From Vesta saturnalis (taxonomy: Eukaryota; Arthropoda; Insecta; Coleoptera; Lampyridae), in assembly GCA_036346205.1 (NCBI GenBank), contig JARFJB010002472.1:504501-568500 (forward strand): DNA of 64,000 nucleotides. Reading direction: 5' to 3'. Position 1 is the first letter of the stretch. Each line of letters begins with the position of its first letter. The notes beneath the pieces were generated by a model. That model saw nothing but the letters and a program-made list of their open reading frames with translations. It had not been told where the DNA came from and did not search any database. The translations under genes and the position numbers were made by a program. Shown here piece by piece: positions 22,845-32,250 of the stretch.

Positions 22845-23024
22845 ATGCTCCTCTAGGGGACTAGCTGATGTTCATCAGTGGTACATAATGGTATGTCATC
22901 ACAGTATCATTGATATATTTCACCATATACACCGTGCGGTGTGTACCTGTCTGTCTGTCTGTCTGTTTGTATGTCTGTATAGTAGTCGCCGCCGTCAGTC
23001 AGTAACTGTCGGTCTGGGGTCGTA

Positions 23025-23853
23025 CTATTGGGGTCGACGTGTTTCTGGAAATAAGTCATAAGTAGACGAAGAGCTTTGTCAGTAATACTTACTATGCCTG
23101 CCTCGATCACTTGAAAAGACCAGTTGTCTAAGAGCTGCATTACGAATTCGGATGAGTTCGTAAAGTCCGGCAATTTCTGCGACAGTTTCCAGTATCATCT
23201 CCAGATGTAGAATGGCGTGATCATACCCACTTAGTATAGATAGGCTTACAACACTGTGCCAGTCAAGGTATAATGTTACAAGCCTAGTGTGGGCCCGGTC
23301 GAGCTGCTCTTCTAAAGAGCTCTCCGTAATGACGACATCATAATTCCGGACGAATGGCACTATGGTTGTCAGCTGTAATGAAGGAAAGAATTATAAATAA
23401 AGTAGTATCAAGACAATACATACCGTGAACTTGAGACGGTCCTATGTGATGATGCGATGTGCGTAGAATAGCCAGTACCATCCGGCGATATGTGTATCCC
23501 AAAACCAGTCATCGCCAAGTTCTTCGTCGTCATTGTCTTGCACGTAGTCTTCAGCGTTTTCGTTATTTCCGTGATCCTGGACCTGCGAAGCGACGTCTGA
23601 AGCCCTCCCATTGTCATTGTTCTCGTTCTGTATGCTGTTATGTAACTGTTGTAGTTCTACGTCTGACAGTTCGTGAGCGCTACGTTCCAGTTGTCGATGT
23701 TGTTAGTGAGAGTGTTCATAAAGTTATCATCATTGCTACTCTCTTCAACGATCATTTCGTTTCAAAAGTCAGTACATGTTTCGCAAAGTAGTCGCTATCA
23801 GGTATTTCCGCTGCCGCATGTATTATTTTATTATAAAATGCAGGAAAGTTCAT
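23025..23853 (-). pseudogene. Unrecognised Polinton-element gene with two short introns, broken
   Basis: An ATG at 23853, nine bases after the stop of the upstream minus-strand gene, starts MNFPAFYNKIIHAAAE. After two frame shifts (near 23750 and 23695) comes an acidic part, ELSDVELQQLHNS to QDNDDEELGDDWFW (about 23660-23480). An in-frame TAG lies near 23441. A GTATGT...TTCATTACAG intron (23373-23423, 51 nt, phase 0) joins DRLKFT to LTTIVPFVRNYDVV. The next exon holds ESSLEEQLDRAH and ILHLEMILETVAEIAGLYEL. GTAAGT...TTATTTCCAG (23045-23092, 48 nt) is a possible second intron, after which the frame stops at 23025-23027. I do not recognise the protein. It has an acidic middle and a helical C-terminal part. 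Broken in this copy. Confidence 0.5.
23373..23423 (-). other. Short spliceosomal intron (51 nt)
   Basis: The minus strand reads CACG / GTATGT at the donor and CCTTCATTACAG / CTG at the acceptor. The flanking frames join without a shift. Its small size suits an insect host. Confidence 0.55.
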
Positions 23854-23862
23854 AGTAGGTAC

Positions 23863-24318
23863 TTAATCCAATCGGTAACTGACTACCTTAAGAAGTCTCC
23901 ATAACTGTGCTATTGACTCCCATCCTAAATAGATTTTTGATTCTTCACAATCAGAGATGCGTATAATTTTCTTCTTATTAATAGTTTCATACGATACCGT
24001 TTTCGAACCTATCTTAGTAGGTAGCCGTGCCTCTTCACGTGTGTAGAAATAATTTGTTACTATCCCTTGATGGTCCATAAGTATGTGCCATTACTGATTA
24101 TCAAACACCACTCCACTACTATTAGATCCACCAAGTTTCACGACTAGTTCAAAATTGAATTGAGGTAACAGACCGACACTAACATACTTCGATTTACTTT
24201 CATTTAAAAAATAATGCACATTGTTAATTAAAATATCACAATATCCACGTGAATTCATAACACTCACAATCTTCGCCTTTTCTACCACTTGACGTAATAT
24301 GTTCTCCATTACATACAA
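23863..24318 (-). pseudogene. Unrecognised ~150-codon gene of the Polinton-like element, one internal stop
   Basis: A single frame runs from TAC-ATG (24318; a likelier start is ATG-GAG at 24309) to TAA at 23863-23865, interrupted only by one TAA after VVFDNQ near 24090. Segments include MENILRQVVEKAKIVSVMNS, YVSVGLLPQFNFELVVKLGG, DHQGIVTNYFYTREEARLP and IYLGWESIAQLWRLLKVV. It looks like a compact globular protein with alternating beta-strand-like segments. I recall similar small proteins near insect transposons but cannot name the family. It lies directly upstream of the 23853 gene on the same strand, suggesting a shared transcript. Confidence 0.55.
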
Positions 24319-24369
24319 TACTGGTTTGACACGTACTCCCTCTGCATTTATATCCTAATTTCCCCACTA

Positions 24370-24760
24370 TTTCTACCGTCAAGGTTACCAGCTTCACCTT
24401 GTCCGCCACACTGCACTGTATTTCAGCAACCCTACCGTTTCAAAGCCTTCATTCACGCCGTTTCTGCAAGGTTGGTGGGATCTCACCAATCACTTCAAAA
24501 ATCTCTCCTTCACCTTTCCGACCCCTACGTTTTCAAGGTCTCCCATTATCCAGGTTCACTCAACTACAATGTCCTCCATTCTCACCACTAAGGTTATCAT
24601 TTTCAAGGTTCACACGCCCTCAAGGTTATCACACTTACAATGTCCACCTCTCACGTTTACCACTTTTCCAAGGTTGCACAATGCAGGTATAAATCATGTC
24701 ATTCTTCAAGGTTTACTATACATATGTTTTTTCAAGGTCATTCTTTTCTTTAAAGGTAGG
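24370..24760 (+). promoter_or_regulatory. Array of AAGGT(T/C)-NN-CAC motifs upstream of the plus-strand gene
   Basis: At least ten copies of a 10-14-bp motif lie here: GTCAAGGTTACC (24378), GCAAGGTTGGTG (24467), TTTTCAAGGTCTCC (24532), CCAGGTTCAC (24550), CTAAGGTTATC (24588), TTTTCAAGGTTCACAC (24598), CTCAAGGTTATCACAC (24616), TTTTCCAAGGTTGCAC (24664), CTTCAAGGTTTAC (24702) and TTTTCAAGGTCATTC (24727). The same motif fills the outer TIRs (about 22380-22520 and 25640-25690). Some copies match the YCAAGGYCR consensus of FTZ-F1-type nuclear receptors. The array separates divergent genes (minus from 24318, plus from 24804), as a shared control region would. Confidence 0.6.
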
Positions 24761-24803
24761 GATAACTGCACATATAGTATCGTGTTATTTCACCAGTATC
24801 AGT

Positions 24804-25067
24804 ATGTCTGCTAGCCCAGTACAGAACAATTGGGATAATAAAGAGTGCTACCAAAAATTATCACTTTTTAATCTAAGTGTGCGGCGAGCATGTGAACAAA
24901 TTCCCAACGGGGCTCGATTTGAAAAAAAAGGGTTACTGCCTTCTACGACATTAGAAGCATTAAAGGATACATATGAAGATGTGCAGTTGAATACTGAATG
25001 GTTTCCCAACCCAGATAAAAGAATTCGCTACTTCCACCATCATACCTTCATGTGCGACGTGACATGA
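24804..25067 (+). CDS. Small intact ORF of the Polinton-like element, 87 codons
   Basis: An ATG at 24804 (context CAGT-ATG-TCT) to TGA at 25065-25067. The protein begins MSASPVQNNWDNKECYQK, has KGLLPSTTLEALKDTYED in the middle and ends RIRYFHHHTFMCDVT. Hydrophilic, no membrane segment, no family recognised. It follows the AAGGT motif array and precedes the right TIR. The stop is followed by GAACTTTTTATTATTC and no intron signal is obvious. As the only undamaged reading frame of this size in the element, it may be a real gene or part of one. An upstream ATG at 24696 is in frame but reads through the motif array. Confidence 0.5.
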   Translation: MSASPVQNNWDNKECYQKLSLFNLSVRRACEQIPNGARFEKKGLLPSTTLEALKDTYEDVQLNTEWFPNPDKRIRYFHHHTFMCDVT

Positions 25068-25181
25068 ACTTTTTATTATTCCCAGTATAACAATTGTTTC
25101 GATAAACGTTTACTTACGTATCGAACACCGTCTGGAGTTCACTCACCTATATCCCTTGCAGCAGCAGGGTTCATTTCCATA

Positions 25182-25716
25182 CCTTCAGACGATACGGTTG
25201 AATGTTTCATGCGCAGAGTTCGAATAAACCAATAGCGGTCATCTGACACTCCACTACAGGAGCATCTCTGATGGGCACCACACTGCATGTACGGTCAATT
25301 ACTTCCACCACGTCCTCGCAGGTGTAATGATACAGAAATGGAAAGGACCTTTTGCACTTGTACTACATCAAAATTTTTTATTCCTAGAGAAAATCATGTA
25401 GCTGAATAATATACTGATTACATTTGTACATACAACAAATAAATATATTAGCATATCATTATCTTTTCTTAATTTGGTTCTAAGTGTGGTATTAGAGAAG
25501 TGTAAAAATTACATGAGCAAGCCTTGAAAAAGTGAGATGTCTATCTGAGTAGGTAGGGTGCGCAAAGAGCCTTGAAAATGTGTTGAGTGTTAGTGACCTA
25601 CTTATATCTACTTATTTCATAACCTTGAGCTGGTGGAACCTTGAAATTATGGTAACCTTGGAAATGTGGGACCTTGGAAATGTGGTGTGTTCCAAAAGTC
25701 TCCAATCTTACCTACT
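25182..25716 (-). repeat. Right terminal inverted repeat of the Polinton-like element
   Basis: Reverse-complement partner of 22337-22844. It contains the second copy of the exon-like open segment (25207-25362, minus) with ATTTTCTCTAG upstream as acceptor, though here a one-base shift separates the two. It holds CCTTGAAATTATGG and CCTTGGAAATGTGG motif copies near the end. Confidence 0.9.
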
Positions 25717-25722
25717 ATTGAC

Positions 25723-28045
25723 CCTTCGTCCAATCTCGCCATCCTTTATACCATCTGCAGTAAACATTTTACCCAAATATACCAACTAGTCCACTTGTTC
25801 CTCAATTTGATATTACAGAGCAGTTTGTAGCTCATCCGCACTGTCATTTAATGAGACTGTGTCGACTGCATACATCATAACTCGTGTATTTATGTCACCA
25901 ACCATTACACCATTTGTATAGGTACATGCTTTCCTAATACATTGATGCATACATTTAACAATCACGGTGACATCACACAGCCTTGACGCACTCCTTGCTC
26001 AATATTAAAGTATTCACTTACACCACCTCTCATCCTAACACAATCCCGACTACCGTTGTATACTACCGTTATTCAGTTTATTATACATTTATTTACATTT
26101 AATATATCCCAGAGCTTCTCCCTGTTCACTCTGTTGTATCATTTCTACAGATCTACAAACGCACGGTACAAATTCTTTTTCATACTTAAACACTTTTCGA
26201 CCATCTGCTGGAGAGCCATCATCTGATCAACACAAGCCGCCTTGCACACCCTAAATTTTAGATTGTGTAGTTTCTCGTATTATGTCAATCAGCAGTCTTC
26301 CAAATAATTTACTAGGTACACTGAGCAAACTTATTCCTCTGTAGTTCTTGCAGTGGTGCACTGATCACGATCCTCCAATCCCTCGGCACTTTTTCACACT
26401 TACATACCTTGAATAATTCACACAATCTTCGTATAAGATATGCAGCTCCATACCTTAGCATTTCACCAATGATTTCATCTATGCCGCTTCTCAACCTTCC
26501 TGCCGTTTTCTCTACCTCACTTATCCTTCTCATTTTCATCCACCATTCCGTCTGCATTCTCCTTATTTGACCCTTCAGAGTTACTTTCCTCACTACTGTA
26601 CAGCTTTCGGAAGTACTTCTGCCAGCATTTCCTCACTTCACAATCGTCCCATACTGTTTCTTTGCTCGTATTCATCACTCCTGCAGCGTTCTATTTTAGG
26701 ACACGTTTTGTATTTTTGACCCAGTTCCAGAAGAGATTTCCGTTTCGCTCAAAATCATTCTGCATCTTCTCTCCTTCCACAGCCATCACTTCTTTTCACT
26801 ACCTCCTTCGCTTCTTTGTTTCTTAATCTGTACACCTCATAGAATCGCTTTTTCTCAGCTTCATTTTTTGCAGCTATCATTACCATGTACGCATCTTTTT
26901 TCTTACATACTGTCTTTTATACATATTCATTCCACCAAGCATATTTTTTCTGTCTACAGTCGCTCTTCCACATATCCACACAGCACAATTGACAACACAG
27001 TTTTTCGAGCCTATCCATGCACTTTCGTCGTCAATGTCTTTTATTTGTTCCTTCTACACTATTTCATTCTAGTTCAACTCTTTATTCACAGCATCTGCAT
27101 ATTTCATTCCCGCACTATTATCTATTAGTTTGTCTACCCTAATTCTGGACGTTTACACTACGTTTGCTTTCCTTCTTCACATCCACTTTTGCCCTAAACA
27201 GATTCTCGATACAGCAAAAAAGTGGTGAGATTCACACTCCTATCCACGCATTACTTTTGTGTCTTTCGCCAGGTTTCTATATCGTTCATCATACACTATC
27301 AAGTCAATCATACTTTTAGATTCACTTCTTTCCACGTATGCACATTTTTATGTTTAAACCATGTATTAGATACAAAGAGGCTTCTCTCCACATTGATGTT
27401 CACCAGACATGCACCATTCTCATTGACTCTTTGTTCTCCGAACTTTCCACGAATACGTTCAGTATGGTCTGTCTGTACACCCACCCATCCTTTCACATCT
27501 CCCAATATCATCACTCTTTGTGTGACTTACATACGTTCAACGCGTTGTCTACATCATTGCAGAATTTCTCACACTCTTGGTCTCTTTCTCCATTTACCGG
27601 TGTATAGCATGCAATAAGAAAATTTTTTCGAAACTCCACTTTTATTCCAACCCACATTACAAGGGGAGATACCAATTCGTACTGTTAAATCACATCTTTT
27701 CGCTCTATCAATTACGATCACCCCAATTCCTTTTGCGCCATGCAGTTCAGCCTCAAATCCTGACCATAGTGCTAGGCTGCCCCCATCTCAACAGCATCCT
27801 TTCCTTTGCGCCGATTCACACATAATATCAAGCTGCCTTTCGTACATACATACCTCTAATATTCCACGTACCAACTGCCCACTCATTCCTTGCACAGTCA
27901 TCGGCAACGGGGCCTGACTGTTTGGACCTTGACCGCCCCTTATAGCCAGGTCTATCCGAGGCAATTGTATTGTTCTCTTGGGTAATACCACAGCGGGCAG
28001 ACCGGTTACTAGCCAAATCGTGCCCCGGAGGATGTACCATTCCAT
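25723..28045 (-). pseudogene. LINE endonuclease and reverse transcriptase (CFDP2-like), upstream half
   Basis: The 5' end lies near 28045. The minus strand reads WAVGTWNIRGMYVRKAALD (about 27900-27840), the start of an apurinic-endonuclease-type domain, then LGDVKGWVG (the GDxN-like site mutated to GDVK), GKFGEQRVNENGACLV and NTWFKHKNVHTW (about 27510-27330). A linker rich in Lys/Glu follows. The RT begins with IDEIIGEMLRYGAA and VPRDWRIVIS (about 26480-26350). YAVDTVSLNDS near 25875-25850 is the YADD catalytic box with the first Asp mutated. The frame reaches GEIGRR at 25723 and would continue at 22336 without the Polinton-like insertion. Many stops and shifts. With the other half it forms one nearly complete but dead LINE of about 2.8 kb. 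Confidence 0.88.
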
Positions 28046-28163
28046 ACTAACGGTATCGTCCTACTACCGGGCAGTTATTTGTCCACTGCCCCGACACGTA
28101 AGGAAGTAAGTATTAGTAATTAGACAGAGTCAAGAAAGATATAAATAATATAGAGTGCATACT

Positions 28164-28166
<3 letters not shown>

Positions 28167-28253
<87 letters not shown>
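28167..28253. repeat. (TA)n microsatellite
   Basis: About 43 TA units just upstream (on the minus strand) of the LINE 5' end. Confidence 0.97.
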
Positions 28254-28256
<3 letters not shown>

Positions 28257-29090
28257 ATTATTTTTAATTTAGCTTTCCGAGTTAGAGTTAGTTACTTGTT
28301 TATTTAATTTAATATTTATTTATTTATTTTTACGGATATCGCCTAGTTATTTATTTTTAGCATTACAGCTGAAAAACAAAGGCTTATGACAATAATTATT
28401 TTTGTGTACTATAGAAAGGGGATTTATAGCAGTTATATAACGTTAAGTAGGAACTGACAGCTTACTTCCATCTTAAGCTGTACATTTTTAGTGTTTTGAA
28501 TCACCTCCAGCATGTTTACACTACTGTTACAAATACATATTTATGATTATTTTATATACCCCGCGGTACCGTGGGATAGAATATGCGACTTCATTTGTTC
28601 TCTATATTTTTTCGTTATTACGATATGTTTACGCGTTTGAGTATGTGTGCGTTTAATTTACATTACGATAATATGAGCTTTAAAATTCGTTAAAGGGAAC
28701 CGTATTTTTTTTTTCATAGAACTTCAATGCTGTAGTAATCCTAAATACTATTTGGTTGCCTTTTCTCTATAAGCCATTTTACACGTACTAACATTCTACG
28801 GGTTCCATTATTATTTGTTTATTAATCATTCAAATTTATAACTTCATTTAGCAATTATTGGTAATTATAGGAATGTACGTGTTTGAGTTGCATAGAAATG
28901 CAACAATCATGTTTTCGCGATTTTTTTTTATCTGTGTATCTATACAGTCTTTTCACTCCTTAATGTTCTACTAAATTAGATTAATGTCATAACTTGTTTA
29001 TTAGTATTACGTTATATGATTAATATAAAATTCTATATTGATCAAGAGTATGCTAAAAACAAATTAAGCAACTACTAATAAATAAGTAGC
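28254..29090. other. AT-rich sequence, nothing recognised
   Basis: No supported feature. Confidence 0.5.
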
Positions 29091-29097
29091 TGGTGTG

Positions 29098-29394
29098 AAA
29101 CAACACACCACCTTCCAACCTACAACATGGAAATTAAAAGAAATTAAATAATTTTAGTAACAATTTTTTAGGATAATTATGTAACCTCTTTTATAATAAT
29201 TACGAAAATAGGCAACGTTGTTAAAACAACACAATAATTTACGTCTACGTAAACACATTTATTTAATTTTTGCACTTATTTTGCTTTATATCAAGCAACT
29301 TTATAAAGAAAAGTTATGTAAAATTAAATTTTCTTTAAAAGATATGTCTACACATTTTCTTATAAAATTAATCATTATTTAGATATTGAAATAC
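29098..29394 (+). repeat. Dispersed 0.9-kb repeat, copy B, left part
   Basis: Collinear with 11667-12229 of copy A, but with only one of the two ~182-bp tandem units. It ends exactly at the TTAA of piggyBac 2. Confidence 0.85.
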
Positions 29395-29398
29395 TTAA

Positions 29399-31914
29399 CC
29401 CTTTGCCTACCGGGTCTGTTAAATTTTAAAGTGTAACATTATTCCAGCCTTTAAAGTGCCAGCATCTTTAAATGCATACACAGTTAGTTGAAACTCTGTT
29501 TGGTCCTTCAATACCAAAGGCACTTTAAAGTCCTAGTCTTAGTTCTTTACTATGTAGGTGGTGCCAAGCAGAAATCCTGTAATTGGCGGTTATTTCTTAT
29601 TTACTTTGTGACTGCGACAGGTGCTTGACAGTGCAGTTGCGGTAAATACAAGAATACGTATGTTTTTCGAAATAACTCGCAGTTTTATCGAGTGTTTAAG
29701 GATTTTGATGCATTATTAGGTAAGTTTTAACTTATAAATAATAAGTAAGTGTAATTCTATCAAAATTATAGTTTTTAGCTACTTAGAATGTCCGGTATTT
29801 AAAAGTACTTTTAGCATGTAAACAATAATTAAAATCTGTGTTGTAATTCGTACCCTTTGATAAGTGTTTGTGAAAATTATTGGAATAGCGATTTGTACAT
29901 TAGAAAATATTTGAATATACTATAATGTATAGAGAATATTGTTAGCTTTTTACGGTACGTTGCAGCAGGAAGATGGACGGAGAGAATAAAGAAATTGCAG
30001 AACCAGAAAGAAAATGCTTGAAAGAACATATGACAACTTCCATACCCAATTATTTTAAACTTCAAGGGGCCAATACAGAAGCTTTTCAATATTCTCCAAC
30101 AGCTCTGCATATTTTTTTCGAACTTCTAGGACCATCTCTGGACAACATTCCTTTTCAGTCGAATTTATATGCAGTCAAAAGGAGTAAAAAATTAAATATA
30201 ACTAAAGACAAACTTCTAGTTTTTATAGGAATAAATTTAGTTATGGGCTACCATCTCCTTCCTCTCGAGACCTCAATGTTTCGTTGATTTCAGAAAGTAT
30301 GTCAAGAAATAGATTTCAACAAATTCTTCAGCACCTATATGTCAATGATAATAGTTTACGTACTAAAGAGAACACCGACAAATTATATACAGTAAGACCT
30401 TTATTAGATACACTAAATTCAAAATTTTCATCTCATTACTACGGAACTATCAAACTTAGTGTTGATGAATCCATTATAAAATTTAAGGGCCGAAGCTCAT
30501 TAAAACAATATAACCCCATGAAGCCAGTAAAAAGGGGTTTTAAAGTTTGGTGTCTGTGTGATCAAGATGGTTTCGTGAAGAAGTTTGAAGTTTACCAGGG
30601 GAAAAATCAAGAAATACAGACAAAATTTGTTGGTTATAACTTAGGAGAACGTGTAATACTTTTTCTGACCGAAAATTAATGGAGTAAAGACCGACTCATA
30701 TATTTCGATAATTATTTCACTTCGTCAAATTGTTGGAAAAACTTAAAACTGAAGACACATTAGCATGTGGAGCCATAAGAAATAACAGAGTAGGGAACCC
30801 GAAAAATTTACAAGCAGATAAAAAGTTTGAGAGAGGAGAGTGTGACTGGACGGTTTCAAATACCGACATAATTTTTTTTTAATGGAAAGATAATAAGATA
30901 ATTACCGTTGCAACAAATTTCCACGACACAGAAGAAACAACTGTTTCGCGTTAAAATAAAGAAGGCAAGAAAATATCAGTAAAAGCACCAGCTGTAATTA
31001 ATAATACATACATGGGTGGCGTTGATTGCCATAACCAGTTGCGTGCTACTTTTGTTGTTGACCGCAAATCAAAAAAGTGGTAGAATAGATTATTTTTGGG
31101 ACTCTTGAAATAACATTTATAATGTCTATGTCTCTGCCAAAAAGAAGTTATAACTTAGATGAAGCCACTAATTTATTAATATTTCGTCGTGAAGTAGCAA
31201 TGCGCTTGATTTGTTTGAAAGCACCAAACCCAGAAATCGTTCTTCTGGAGCAAATGATCCTATAAAATGACGGCGATACAACTATAGTGTTCCTTCAAGT
31301 ATTCGGTTAGGAAGCCTGGGTAGTCATTGTATTACATTTGTGACTGCACGCGGAAGATTCGAAATGTGCAGTTCGAATATCTATCCAAATGATCGTAATA
31401 CGGAGTGTTTTTATGCTGCAACAAGGAAAAGAACTGTTTTGAAAAGTATCACGACATAGCTATCTAAGAAGTAGCTATTGCTTTTTATATGTTGTGTTAA
31501 TTATTTTGTTTCACTTATATTCTGAAAAAATTAAAATATATGTAAAATGTTTTATAAATAATCAGCATTTTTTATATTCACATATTCTAATGTTTATTTA
31601 TATAAAATAAAGTTACAATTTTCATTGTACGTATCTACTTCTCAATTTTTAAAATGTCGGATGCTTTACTGAAAAAAATTTATTTTATTATTTTAGATAA
31701 GATTTATCACTGAGCAAAGGTACTTAAAAGTACCGCCTCTAAAAAACACTGTAAAATATGTTTTTGGAGAAAAAGTTTGTTTTTTACACTATACTGTAGC
31801 CCTTTTATAACCAAAAATACAGAAATAATAATTTTTTCATGAATATTCCTTTGCTTGGTATTTTGGAGTAGTAAGGAAATGAGGTACTTAAAAGTACCAT
31901 CGGTATACAAAAGG
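29399..31914 (+). mobile_element. piggyBac transposon 2, inserted in repeat copy B
   Basis: TTAA flanks both sides (29395-29398 and 31915-31918). The left end CCCTTTGCCTACCG and the inverted right end CCTTTTGTATACCG form the TIR with three mismatches. Repeat copy A (12230-12233, CTTAAATTCTACC) shows the site before insertion, with a single TTAA. Length 2,516 bp. The inverted motif GGTACTTAAAAGTACC occurs at 31883-31898 and 31719-31734. Confidence 0.96.
29973..31459 (+). pseudogene. piggyBac transposase (PGBD4-like), several breaks
   Basis: An ATG at 29973 (MDGENKEIAEPERKC) to TAG at 31457-31459, about 495 codons, close to the normal size. The N-terminal transposase part reads LHIFFELLGP, KLLVFIGINLVMGYH. 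A frameshift at about 30285 is followed by SRNRFQQILQHLYVND. The three catalytic Asp lie in KLSVDESIIKFKGRSSLKQY (about 30450-30505), RLIYFDNYFTS (about 30690-30720) and YMGGVDCHNQ (about 31010-31037). The C-terminal part keeps several Cys/His residues (GSHCITF, FEMCSSN, TECFYA) where a zinc-binding region is usual. Internal stops (near 30679, 30950, 31082) make it inactive. Confidence 0.92.
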
Positions 31915-31918
31915 TTAA

Positions 31919-32250
31919 ATTCTACCAAGGGGTTTCTTTGTCGCTAAATTACACAAAACATAATTAATCTATATGATTAAGATTTATATAGTGGTATTTT
32001 CATATCTTTGAAATGAACAGACGTTTCAGAAATATTTAATAAAAATAAAAAACAGCTCCTAATTAACCACCCCTCACCGCCCCTGAATTTGTTCCAAAAT
32101 CTAATCAGGAGAAATGAACATAAGCTTAAATACAAAATTTTAAGTACGTACGTGTTTTAGTTCTGGAGTGATCGTGTAAATTATCATACATCTACACACA
32201 AACATTATGGCCGATCTTGGCGAAACTTGGCCAAACGTTTGATGATTTCT
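31919..32250 (+). repeat. Dispersed 0.9-kb repeat, copy B, right part
   Basis: Continues copy A from 12234: ATTCTACC, then CAGACGTTTCAGAAATA (CAGCTGTTTTAGAAATA in A), ACTGCCCCTAAT-like block, CCAAAATCTAATNA, and GATCTTGGCGAAACTTGG at 32213-32230. Confidence 0.83.

Larger units (their letters stand above)
22337..25716. mobile_element. Polinton/Maverick-like miniature element with ~0.5-kb TIRs
   Basis: The element begins AGTAGGTAAGAT and ends with its complement ATCTTACCTACT. Long imperfect inverted repeats cover 22337-22844 and 25182-25716. It is flanked by ATTGAC on both sides (22331-22336 and 25717-25722), a 6-bp target duplication. A 6-bp duplication, AG...CT termini and TIRs of several hundred bases together are the signature of Polinton/Maverick elements, which use a retrovirus-like integrase. 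At 3,380 bp it is far below the usual 15-20 kb, and no PolB, integrase, protease, ATPase or capsid motif was recognised, so it must have been moved by another copy. It sits inside a LINE reverse-transcriptase frame. An alternative is another virus-like or foldback element with 6-bp duplications. Confidence 0.75.

Noticed and set aside
23459..23855. Plus-strand frames in the Polinton-like element
   Set aside because: Opposite an acidic coding segment on the minus strand; the minus frames join across an intron in phase, the plus ones do not.
22337..25716. Densovirus-like endogenous virus (ambisense genes between ~0.5-kb inverted repeats)
   Set aside because: No helicase or capsid motifs of parvoviruses were seen, and the 6-bp duplication with AG...CT ends fits a Polinton-type integrase better.
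22337..25716. Simple foldback transposon
   Set aside because: The centre carries several gene-like frames and a motif array rather than tandem subterminal repeats.
26868..27825. Plus-strand reading frames of 80-131 codons
   Set aside because: Antisense shadows of the minus-strand LINE endonuclease/RT, which carries the recognisable motifs.
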